Shown piece by piece: positions 50,085 through 57,539 of a DNA stretch of 64,000 nt (position 1 is its first letter; the number at the start of each line of letters is the position of its first letter). Source of the DNA: CAYSAQ01 sp964429235 (lineage in GTDB: Bacteria; Margulisbacteria; Riflemargulisbacteria; GWF2-35-9; DYQY01); the NCBI GenBank assembly GCA_964429235.1, contig CAYSAQ010000007.1:16324-80323 (forward strand), written 5' to 3'. The translations under genes and the position numbers were made by a program. Under the pieces are notes generated by a model. The model saw only the letters and a list, made by a program, of their open reading frames with translations, was not told the DNA's origin and searched no databases.

Positions 50085-51317
50085 ATGAGAGTAACTAATA
50101 GTATGAGTTCAGCAAATGTTTTAACTAATATTTCACGTAGCTCACAGAAGTTATATGAGCTTCAAAATCAGCTAAGCTCAGGGAAAAAGATTTCAAAACC
50201 TTCTGATAATCCAACAAACATTAATAGGTTAATGGGGTTTACAGAAGATATAAATCGTAGAGAACAATATTCTAATAATATTGATACAATGCTTGTTAAT
50301 TTAAATACTACTGACGGGATACTTTTTACATTAACAGAGCAAGTAAATAATGTAGAAGTAACTTTGAATCAATATGCGAATTCAGCGCTAACTTCTGGCA
50401 ATGGAGACGTGTTAGCTTCTGATGTTGAAAATATTTTTGAAGGCATAATGGATTTAGCTAATAGCAGCTTAAATGGAAGATATATTTTTGGTGGTTATAA
50501 TGTTGCTAATCCGCCATTTGAGGTGGTTGGTGATAGAGTTAAGTATAATGGTACGGATGACTTAATAATGGTGGATGTTGGTGACAATGAATCATTGCCA
50601 GTAAGTATTTCAGGTATAGAATTGTTTTCTATTCACAGGATGGAAGGCACCAAATATATGAGTAGTGCCGAGCAATCAATTTATCCAGCTCCAGAGAGTG
50701 ATCAGATCAGAATTACAGTTGGTGATCAAACTACCGATATTACTATAGGGCATAATGCTATTTTAGGAATGACATTGCAGGATGTTGCTGATTCAATTAA
50801 TAATGCAGGCGCAGGAGCGAATGCAGTTATTGAAAAGACATCAACTGGATCTCGATTGAAGCTGATATCAGAATATGTTGGTTCTGACGGAGAAATTGTT
50901 GTTGAAGACATGGCTCCAGGAGGTGTATTTCATAAGTTAGGACTTTTGGATGAGGCAAATGAATTTGTTGGAATCCAGAACGATCCATCAGGAGGAGTAT
51001 TATCTACTGTGCTGAGTATTAAAAATAAAATGCAAGCTGGAGAATATGACCTGGATGAAGAAGTTAACGCTTTAGAAACTGGAAGGAATGGTGTTATTAA
51101 GGCACATGCACAAGTAGGGATCTTTACTCAAAGTTTAGAGCAACGTAAAAGCTTTTTGATAGATTTGATTATTCAGCAAAAGTCATTAAGATCAGATACA
51201 GAAGATATTGATTACGCGGAGGTAATGACAGAGTATAATGCAGAGATGATGGCGTATCAAGCTGCAATCAAAGTAGGTGCAGACATTATTAGGCCAACAC
51301 TATTAGATTATTTATAA
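50085..51317 (+). CDS. flgL: Hook-filament junction protein FlgL (HAP3)
   Basis: 410 residues. N-terminal flagellin-like MRVTNSMSSANVLTNISRSSQKLYELQNQLSSGKKISKPSDNP; C-terminal DTEDIDYAEVMTEYNAEMMAYQAAIKVGADIIRPTLLDYL. The middle (about 200-300) contains a flagellin-hook-IN-type segment (LGMTLQDVADSINNA). Longer than the approximately 300-residue enteric protein because of this insert. Confidence 0.93.
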   Translation: MRVTNSMSSANVLTNISRSSQKLYELQNQLSSGKKISKPSDNPTNINRLMGFTEDINRREQYSNNIDTMLVNLNTTDGILFTLTEQVNNVEVTLNQYANSALTSGNGDVLASDVENIFEGIMDLANSSLNGRYIFGGYNVANPPFEVVGDRVKYNGTDDLIMVDVGDNESLPVSISGIELFSIHRMEGTKYMSSAEQSIYPAPESDQIRITVGDQTTDITIGHNAILGMTLQDVADSINNAGAGANAVIEKTSTGSRLKLISEYVGSDGEIVVEDMAPGGVFHKLGLLDEANEFVGIQNDPSGGVLSTVLSIKNKMQAGEYDLDEEVNALETGRNGVIKAHAQVGIFTQSLEQRKSFLIDLIIQQKSLRSDTEDIDYAEVMTEYNAEMMAYQAAIKVGADIIRPTLLDYL

Positions 51318-51332
51318 AGAAGGGAGTCGGGC

Positions 51333-51788
51333 ATGAAAATAAAAACAACAAGATTTGGTGAGATAGAGGTTAATGAGCAAGAGGTTATCGAGTTTCCAAA
51401 TGGTCCTCTTGGATTTGAAGGAAACAAAAGGTGGGTTTTGGTAGAGAACGGCTTACTTGGTTGGCTTCAGTCAGCAGATGTTGAAGATTTAGCATTTGTT
51501 GTAGGAAATCCTTTTGAGTTTTATGGAGATTATCAATTTGATGTATCAGATTCTGAGATGCAGGAGTTAAAGATTTCTTCAACAGAAGATGTGAATGTTC
51601 TTTCTATTGTTTCTGTTCCTCCAAAGGTAGAAGAAATGACTATAAATTTACTTGCTCCGATTGTTGTTAATAGACAAACAAAGAAAGCAAAACAGGTTGT
51701 TCTTAGTAATAACGTTTATACCGTTAGGCATTATGTATATTCTGACCTTATTAGTAGCATGCAGAAGAAAGAGGCAGCGACAGCATAA
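51333..51788 (+). CDS. fliW: Flagellar assembly factor FliW
   Basis: 151 residues. MKIKTTRFGEIEVNEQEVIEFPNGPLGFEGNKRWVL is the FliW hallmark, with SVPPKVEEMTINLLAPIVVNRQTKKAKQVVL later. FliW binds flagellin and sequesters CsrA, so it adjusts flagellin translation to secretion. Shares one base with the csrA start (TAATG). Confidence 0.96.
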   Translation: MKIKTTRFGEIEVNEQEVIEFPNGPLGFEGNKRWVLVENGLLGWLQSADVEDLAFVVGNPFEFYGDYQFDVSDSEMQELKISSTEDVNVLSIVSVPPKVEEMTINLLAPIVVNRQTKKAKQVVLSNNVYTVRHYVYSDLISSMQKKEAATA

Positions 51789-52015
51789 TGTTAGTCTTAA
51801 CCAGGAAACTTAATCAAGAAATAATTGTACAAGACAATATAAGAGTAAAAATATTAGAGATTACGGATAAAGGTGTAAAACTTGGCATTAATGCTCCTAA
51901 GAATATTTCAGTACATAGACAAGAAGTATATGAGGAGATTCAGAAAGAAAACAGACGTGCAGCAATAGCACCCGCTAAATCGATTTTGGATGATTTAATG
52001 AAAGGTGTAGCATAA
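51788..52015 (+). CDS. csrA: Carbon storage regulator CsrA
   Basis: 75 residues. MLVLTRKLNQEIIVQDNIRVKILEITDKGVKLGINAPKNISVHRQEVYEEI is canonical. RNA-binding dimer that blocks ribosome binding sites with GGA motifs. Coupled to fliW; the flagellin ribosome-binding region downstream has closely spaced AAGGA and AGGGA motifs. Confidence 0.97.
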   Translation: MLVLTRKLNQEIIVQDNIRVKILEITDKGVKLGINAPKNISVHRQEVYEEIQKENRRAAIAPAKSILDDLMKGVA

Positions 52016-52018
52016 GAC

Positions 52019-52783
52019 ATGAGGATTGATTCTATTAGTATTGAGCAATTTAGCTCACAGTATCAGTTTGCATTTCCTGATGATGTAAACAATAAAGCTA
52101 TTACTGAATCAATATTTTTTGATAAAAAAGAGGACTATTCAAAAATGTTCTTTGGAGATTTTAATGTTCGATTAGAAGGCCTAGAAAACAAGGGACAATA
52201 TTCTTCTATTTTAGTTGCTGTTGAAGATCAACCTAAAGAAATATTAGAGGTACTTCGAGAGGTTGGTGGAGGGAAATTTCTTCGTTTTATGAACCAGCAT
52301 GTTGATGGCATAGCTTTTGGTAGAGATCTGGAAAGTTCTCTTAATGAAGTCTTTTTTGATGACTTAGGGGCTGTCGCTACTGAAGAAGTTTCTAATGTAG
52401 TTACTGAAGGCAAGATGGATCGCATCATTATGGTTGATACTTATAATGAAGCTTTTCAAAATGTAGATACAGAATCTCAGGCTGATGAATTGTTTACAGA
52501 CTTTGCTCAGATGTTATCTGTATTAACTAACGAGCTAAAACAGGGATATTTTGTAGCAAATAACCTTGCAAAAGAAGATGAAGGCACATATCAATTTATG
52601 AAGGATGCTTTAGTAGCTGTTGGCGATTATATCGACCAAGGAGGCAGCTTGAGTTTTGTTGGGGAAACACAGAAAGAAGTGTTCTCTACAGCAGTAACAA
52701 TGATGACAGATAGTTTAGATAGCAAGCTTTCAGAGCTAGGGAATGATGACAATACAAGAGTCATGTTTTCTCTCTCTGCGTAG
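52019..52783 (+). CDS. Hypothetical protein of the flagellar operon, between csrA and flagellin
   Basis: 254 residues, acidic, no signal peptide or membrane helix. Begins MRIDSISIEQFSSQYQFAFP; central VAVEDQPKEILEVLREVGGGKFLRFMNQHVDG; C-terminal helical part DELFTDFAQMLSVLTNELKQGYF. No family recognised. It starts 3 nt after csrA and ends 212 nt before flagellin, so it belongs to the late operon. A role in filament export, capping or regulation is only positional inference. Confidence 0.7.
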   Translation: MRIDSISIEQFSSQYQFAFPDDVNNKAITESIFFDKKEDYSKMFFGDFNVRLEGLENKGQYSSILVAVEDQPKEILEVLREVGGGKFLRFMNQHVDGIAFGRDLESSLNEVFFDDLGAVATEEVSNVVTEGKMDRIIMVDTYNEAFQNVDTESQADELFTDFAQMLSVLTNELKQGYFVANNLAKEDEGTYQFMKDALVAVGDYIDQGGSLSFVGETQKEVFSTAVTMMTDSLDSKLSELGNDDNTRVMFSLSA

Positions 52784-52785
52784 TA

Positions 52786-52791
52786 TTGACA
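52786..52791 (+). promoter_or_regulatory. Possible -35 of the flagellin leader promoter
   Basis: TTGACATT, the same eight bases as before the flgF leader. The -10 is unclear (candidates AATATT and TAAAAT downstream with poor spacing), so this promoter is tentative. Confidence 0.3.
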
Positions 52792-52828
52792 TTCGTAGAT
52801 ATCGTGGACAATATTAAAATGTAGCACG

Positions 52829-52897
52829 TATTTATAAATGGGGAGAGGTAAAAAAGGTTAAGTCGGTCCGCCTGTCGGGGACTTTATCCTATAAATA
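52829..52897 (+). ncRNA. Structured flagellar leader element, copy 2 (upstream of flagellin)
   Basis: Core GGTCCGCCTGTCGGG (52865-52879) closed by AAGTC (52860-52864) and GACTT (52880-52884), extended by AGG/CCT with one internal mismatch. A further helix pairs TATTTATA (52829-52836) with TATAAATA (52890-52897). A purine-rich strand GGGGAGAGG lies inside. All but two of the closing base pairs differ from copy 1 while pairing is kept. Confidence 0.6.
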
Positions 52898-52922
52898 AGA
52901 TTCTTTATTTTCCTTTCCATAA
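52896..52922 (+). promoter_or_regulatory. Weak sigma-28-like promoter of flagellin
   Basis: TAAGATTC (52896-52903), 11 nt, TTCCATAA (52915-52922): 5/8 and 5/8 matches at the correct spacing. Much weaker than the flgM promoter. If used, the structured element would lie outside the transcript. Confidence 0.35.
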
Positions 52923-52927
52923 TGTTT

Positions 52928-52965
52928 TGTTGTGCGCAACACGTTTGCATATGGATTAATGCAAA
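52928..52965 (+). other. Two small inverted repeats before the flagellin start
   Basis: TGTTG/CAACA around TGCG (52928-52941) and TTTGCAT/ATGCAAA (52944-52965). They lie just upstream of AAAAGGAAGAAGGGAG, the ribosome-binding and possible CsrA-binding region. Confidence 0.4.
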
Positions 52966-52995
52966 AAAATAGTAAAAGGAAGAAGGGAGTTTTAT

Positions 52996-54468
52996 ATGAA
53001 AATCAATCACAATATATCAGCATTAAACGCATGGAGGAACTTAGGTATCTCTAACTCACAGTTAGGTGGTTCTGTTGAGAAGTTATCTTCAGGTATGCGT
53101 ATTAATAGAGGTGCCGATGATCCAGCTGGTTTATTAATATCAGAGAAATTAAGATCACAAATTGGTTCACTAGACCAAGCTATTAAAAATGCATCAGATG
53201 CGGTATCTATGATTCAGACTGCAGAGGGCGCGTTAACTGAAATGAATAGTATTTTAAATAGTATTAGATCACTAGCAATCCACGCATCAAACTCTGGTGC
53301 AGTTGATGAAGCTTCAATTAATGCAGACCAAGATGCAGTTGATAGAGCAATTACTGCAATGCAAAGAATTGCTAATACTACAAAGTTTGCAGGCAAATAT
53401 TTATTACAAGGAGATACAACGACAAATGCTCTTGAAGCTTTTGTTCCTGCTACAGGCGTATCTTTTGCGGGATTATCTTCTGTATTGCCAACAGGACTAT
53501 CAGGAACCCTAGATCTTGAAATAACAACAGCAGCAACTCAAGCAGCTACTATTGGTCTAGCTGTTAATGTTTCGGCTGCATTAGCATCTGGCATGAAGTT
53601 TGAGATTAATGGAGTCTCTTTAGCAATAGCGGCTGGTTCAGCTGGTACGGGAAATGATATTAATACGGTGGATAAGTTAACAAGTGTTCTTAATACAACA
53701 TTTGGCGCAGGAACATTTACTGTTGTAACTGGTGGTGCTGCACTTTCTGGATCAATAGCTTATACTGCAGCGGTGTTCGGAGACGGAGGAACCTTAGCTT
53801 ATAATCTGACTTCTGTAACAGCGAATGCCTCAATTGCAGGTGTTGACATGGTAGCATCTATCGGCGGTTCAGCGCTTACAGTAAGCGGTCTTGCCCTTAC
53901 TGGTGCAAGTGGTGCTTTATCTGGTTTGAGAGCAGACCTTACTTCTGGAGCAAACACTGTCGGAACATATTCAGATGTATTAAATATTGTAACAGCAGAA
54001 TTAACTTTGCAGTTTTCTCTTTCTGATGATGCTTCTTCTGAAGGTCTAGTAAGTTATGGTTTAAGTAGTATGCAAGCTGCAAATATCGGTAATGTTACTA
54101 CTGGATTAGGTGCAAATGAAACAGCATTTAATACTAATGGGTTAGAATCTATTACTTCTGGTCGAACATATAACTTAACAAATGCAGCAGCAGATGCAGT
54201 TAGAATTATTGACCAAGCTGTAAATGATGTTTCTCAAGAAAGAGCGAATCTAGGTGCATTCCAGAAATACACATTAGAAACAACTATTAATAACCTTGGG
54301 GTTACTAAAGAAAATCTAACAGCGTCAGAGTCTCGTATTAGAGACGTTGATATGGCTGAAGAAATGATGGAATTCACAAAGAATCAGATTTTAGTACAAG
54401 CAGGTACAGCGATGTTAGCTCAAGCTAACCAGCTACCATCATCTGTCCTTCAATTGTTGCAAGGATAG
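52996..54468 (+). CDS. fliC: Flagellin
   Basis: 490 residues. Conserved D0/D1 at both ends: MKINHNISALNAWRNLGISNSQLGGSVEKLSSGMRINRGADDPAGLLISEKLRSQI at the start and SRIRDVDMAEEMMEFTKNQILVQAGTAMLAQANQLPSSVLQLLQG at the end. The middle (about 140-390) is Ala/Gly/Thr/Ser-rich and variable, exposed on the filament. The long structured leader and fliW-csrA upstream suggest post-transcriptional control. A strong terminator follows. Ser/Thr richness and the neuD/neuB genes at the right edge are compatible with glycosylation. Confidence 0.97.
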   Translation: MKINHNISALNAWRNLGISNSQLGGSVEKLSSGMRINRGADDPAGLLISEKLRSQIGSLDQAIKNASDAVSMIQTAEGALTEMNSILNSIRSLAIHASNSGAVDEASINADQDAVDRAITAMQRIANTTKFAGKYLLQGDTTTNALEAFVPATGVSFAGLSSVLPTGLSGTLDLEITTAATQAATIGLAVNVSAALASGMKFEINGVSLAIAAGSAGTGNDINTVDKLTSVLNTTFGAGTFTVVTGGAALSGSIAYTAAVFGDGGTLAYNLTSVTANASIAGVDMVASIGGSALTVSGLALTGASGALSGLRADLTSGANTVGTYSDVLNIVTAELTLQFSLSDDASSEGLVSYGLSSMQAANIGNVTTGLGANETAFNTNGLESITSGRTYNLTNAAADAVRIIDQAVNDVSQERANLGAFQKYTLETTINNLGVTKENLTASESRIRDVDMAEEMMEFTKNQILVQAGTAMLAQANQLPSSVLQLLQG

Positions 54469-54496
54469 GTTTAAATAGCTTTTTCTCATTGGGGGG

Positions 54497-54525
54497 AAGG
54501 GATGCCGAAAGGCGTCCCTTTTTTT
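54497..54525 (+). terminator. Rho-independent terminator of flagellin
   Basis: AAGGGATGCC, GAAA tetraloop, GGCGTCCCTT (one G-T pair), then a T-run. Confidence 0.95.
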
Positions 54526-54534
54526 ATGCCTTAA

Positions 54535-54664
54535 TAATCCCCTTTCGGCTACGCCTCTTCCCCCTTTGACCTGCACGAAGCATAGCGAAGTATAAAGGGG
54601 GCTGTTTTTGTTTCAATAGCCTCCTTTATCAAGGGAGGTGGCAGCGTCAGCTGACGGAGGGTTA
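54535..54664. repeat. Inverted pair of double-hairpin repeats, copies 6 and 7
   Basis: Left unit in reverse orientation and decayed (AATCCCCTTTCGG edge, CCCCCTTTGACC / AAAGGGGG), a T-rich spacer, then right unit CCTCCTTTATCAAGGGAGG, TGGC-AGCGTCAGCT, GACGGAGGGTTA. It occupies most of the 290-nt gap between flagellin and efp. Confidence 0.82.
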
Positions 54665-54723
54665 TGAAGAATAAACAGGTAATTACTATTCAACAGGTGG
54701 GCTATTAAGGTTGTGCAAGCTCA

Positions 54724-54732
54724 TGATATAAT
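54724..54732 (+). promoter_or_regulatory. Extended -10 promoter of efp
   Basis: TGATATAAT (TATAAT 54727-54732), 27 nt before the efp ATG; -35 weak. AGAGGAGA ribosome binding site follows. Confidence 0.5.
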
Positions 54733-54759
54733 GTAGCAATTAACACAGAGGAGATATAT

Positions 54760-55320
54760 ATGGTAATTGCTGCTAATGGATTAAGACCAGGAAATACAAT
54801 TAATATGGAAGGCAACCTATATAAGGTAGTTGATTACAATCATAATAAAACTGGTAGAGGTGGAGCTGTTATTAAGGTTAAAATAAAGAATATTAATACA
54901 GGTTCAATTACAGAGAAGTTATTCAGGCCAGGCGATAAACTAGATGATGTTAGGATCGAAACAAAAGATATGCAATTTCTTTTTGAAGCTGATGGCATGT
55001 ATACATTTATGGATATGGAGTCGTTTGACCAGTTAGAAGTGCATGTTGATGTTTTAGACAATGCAGTTGACTATATAAAAGATGAAACAATTATCGGGCT
55101 TCAGGTGTATGACGATAAGGTTATCGGTGCTAGTTTGCCAGCGGCAATAGTTTTAAAGGTTACCTATACTGAGCCTGGCGTAAAAGGTGATACTGTTAAC
55201 AACGTATTGAAGCCAGCGACAATGGAAACGGGATTGATTGTAAACGTCCCTATCTTTGTAGGCATTGGTGATAGTATAAAAATTGATACGAGGAATAATT
55301 CCTATTTAGAAAGAGCTTAA
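54760..55320 (+). CDS. efp: Translation elongation factor P, arginine-tip type
   Basis: 186 residues, three OB/KOW-like domains: KOW domain with VVDYNHNKTGRGGAVIKVK, OB domains with RPGDKLDDVRIETKDMQFLFEADG and PGVKGDTVNNVLKPATMETG. Rescues ribosomes stalled on polyproline. The residue at the loop tip is Arg33, not lysine. Arg-type EF-P in Pseudomonas-like bacteria is rhamnosylated by EarP; no modifying enzyme is in this window. Followed by accB after 22 nt. Confidence 0.95.
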   Translation: MVIAANGLRPGNTINMEGNLYKVVDYNHNKTGRGGAVIKVKIKNINTGSITEKLFRPGDKLDDVRIETKDMQFLFEADGMYTFMDMESFDQLEVHVDVLDNAVDYIKDETIIGLQVYDDKVIGASLPAAIVLKVTYTEPGVKGDTVNNVLKPATMETGLIVNVPIFVGIGDSIKIDTRNNSYLERA

Positions 55321-55342
55321 ATATTCGCACAAGGAGATATAA

Positions 55343-55804
55343 ATGAATTTAAAAGATATTGAAAAATTAATAAAGATAGTTGAAGAGTCGGGACTTACAA
55401 AGTTAAGTGTTGAAGAAGATGGTATAAAGCTAGAGCTTGTTAAGGATTGCGCTGCGCCTGTTGTTTATCAACAGCCAGTAGTTCAGCAGCAAGTTGTTGC
55501 GCCTGTCGCTCCAGTAGCATTAGCTCCATTAGATGCACCTACAGCAGTAGATGCAAGTGGAGATGATTTTTTTGAATCACCAATGGTGGGCACTTATTAT
55601 GCAGCACCTTCTCCTGAAGATCCAGATTTCATAAAAGTGGGCGATAAGGTTAAAAAAGGACACCCTCTTTGCATTATTGAGGCAATGAAGCTTTTTAATG
55701 AAATAGAATCAGAATTCAATGGAACAATAGTTGAAATCTTAGTTAATAACCAGGATGCCATAGAGTTCGGTCAGCCATTATTTAAGATTAAGAAGGATGC
55801 CTAA
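55343..55804 (+). CDS. accB: Acetyl-CoA carboxylase biotin carboxyl carrier protein
   Basis: 153 residues. N-terminal helix (MNLKDIEKLIKIVEESGLTKLSVEEDGIKLEL), an Ala/Pro/Val/Gln linker, and the C-terminal biotinyl domain with the thumb and biotinylation site IIEAMKLFNEIESE (Lys116). Carries CO2 for malonyl-CoA synthesis. AccC, usually next, is absent; recJ follows with an 8-nt overlap. Confidence 0.95.
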   Translation: MNLKDIEKLIKIVEESGLTKLSVEEDGIKLELVKDCAAPVVYQQPVVQQQVVAPVAPVALAPLDAPTAVDASGDDFFESPMVGTYYAAPSPEDPDFIKVGDKVKKGHPLCIIEAMKLFNEIESEFNGTIVEILVNNQDAIEFGQPLFKIKKDA

Positions 55805-57539
55805 GCTAAACAAGCATAAGTGGACAGATAATACTAAAAACGAGGATTCACTCGAAGGTTTAAGCAAGAGCTTAGCTATAAACGAGATTGTATTACAAGT
55901 TATCCTAAATAGAGGTCTTAAAACAGAAGAAGAAATTCGAAGTTTTTTATATCCATCAATACAGGATATTACAGATTCTTTTTGTCCTAATGAGATAGGC
56001 AAAGGAGTAGCGAGAGTTATTTCTGCAATAAAGAATAGCGAGAAGATTTGTGTCTATGGAGATTATGATGCAGATGGTGTAACAGGGACTGTGTTGTTGG
56101 TTGATGCTTTACAACAACTAGGCGCAGATGTTAGCTATTATGTTCCATTAAGATATTCAGAAGGTTATGGAATGAATATTGCTGCTGTAAATAAATTGAA
56201 ACAGCAAGGCATTCAGCTAATAGTTACTGTTGATTGCGGAATTAGTAATCTAGAGGAAATCAGGTTAGCGAAGGAACTAGGCATAGATGTTGTTGTCACC
56301 GATCACCATACTCCTCCAGAAGAACTGCCACCAGCGGTAGCACTTGTTAATCCCAAGTTAGAACATACAGATGGAAACAGTAAGCTTGCAGGCGTTGGTG
56401 TTGCATATAAGTTTTTAGATAAATTATATATAGAGTTTAAGAATATCAGCCTAATTGCCAGTAAAAAATATACTGAGTTAGTAGCAATAGGAACAATAAC
56501 AGATGTAGTTCCTCTTTTAGATGAGAACAGAATATTCGTTAAAGAAGGCCTGAAAAGCCTAAACGGACAAAAATCCTTGGGTCTATACTATTTACTTAAG
56601 AAAATGGGATTTACGTCTAATATAGACACGTATACGATAGGGTTTGGCATAGGTCCACGTTTGAATGCTGCAGGAAGGCTAGAGTCTGCCAAAGTAGCTA
56701 TAGATTTATTAAAAACAACTAGTAAGCAAGAAGCTATGCAATTATCCGAAGAGTTAAATAATCTTAATGAGAAGCGTAAAATAGAAGGTAGCAACATTTA
56801 CGAGCTATCAGTTTCTATGATAGATGCAAACAAAGGGATGTTGGATAATAAAGCGATTGTATTGGCTTCAAAGAATTGGGAAGCTGGCGTAATCGGGATC
56901 GTGGCATCGCAACTTGCAAAGAAGTATGAACGACCAGTTGTGCTTATCTCTATTCAAGATGATGTTGCTAGGGGCTCAATAAGAAGCTTTGCTAATGTGA
57001 ATATTTTCCAAGCACTAGATGCTTGCAAAGATAATTTGATTAACTATGGTGGGCATAAAGAAGCTGCTGGATTTGAGATAGCTAAAGATAAAATAGAAGA
57101 TTTCAGCAAACAATATATTGCTTTTATGGATAATCAATTGGCTGAGCAAGATTTGAAGTCTGAAGTGCTTATAGATGCAGAATTAAAAGCTAATCAGATT
57201 AATATGGAGCTATTGGAAGAGTTAAAGATATTAGAACCTTATGGTGAAGCTAATAAAGAACCAATCTTTGTAACCAAAAGAATGAATGCTGTAGATTATG
57301 ATTGTGTAGGTAAAGAGAAAAAACATTTGAGAGTACTTTTTGAGGTTGTGGATTATATGTCTATGGACAGTTTCGAAACACATGAATTTTCAGCTATTGG
57401 CTTTAATATGAGTGAGTATCGGTCCATGTTAGATTCTCATGATAGTTTTGACGTAGCTTATAATCTTTCTATTAATGAGTATTATGGCAAAAAACAAGTG
57501 CAGTTAAAGTTACTGGATATTAGGCCTAGTAAAGATTAA
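55797..57539 (+). CDS. recJ: Single-stranded-DNA-specific exonuclease RecJ
   Basis: 580 residues. DHH motifs: YGDYDADGVTGTVLL, TVDCGISN, VVTDHHTPPEELPPA, then GIGPRLNAAGRLESA and a DHHA1 GGHKEAAGFEI motif; C-terminal OB domain. 5'-3' exonuclease in recombination and repair. One base overlap with the AddB-like gene, so repair genes form one operon. Confidence 0.96.
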   Translation: MPKLNKHKWTDNTKNEDSLEGLSKSLAINEIVLQVILNRGLKTEEEIRSFLYPSIQDITDSFCPNEIGKGVARVISAIKNSEKICVYGDYDADGVTGTVLLVDALQQLGADVSYYVPLRYSEGYGMNIAAVNKLKQQGIQLIVTVDCGISNLEEIRLAKELGIDVVVTDHHTPPEELPPAVALVNPKLEHTDGNSKLAGVGVAYKFLDKLYIEFKNISLIASKKYTELVAIGTITDVVPLLDENRIFVKEGLKSLNGQKSLGLYYLLKKMGFTSNIDTYTIGFGIGPRLNAAGRLESAKVAIDLLKTTSKQEAMQLSEELNNLNEKRKIEGSNIYELSVSMIDANKGMLDNKAIVLASKNWEAGVIGIVASQLAKKYERPVVLISIQDDVARGSIRSFANVNIFQALDACKDNLINYGGHKEAAGFEIAKDKIEDFSKQYIAFMDNQLAEQDLKSEVLIDAELKANQINMELLEELKILEPYGEANKEPIFVTKRMNAVDYDCVGKEKKHLRVLFEVVDYMSMDSFETHEFSAIGFNMSEYRSMLDSHDSFDVAYNLSINEYYGKKQVQLKLLDIRPSKD

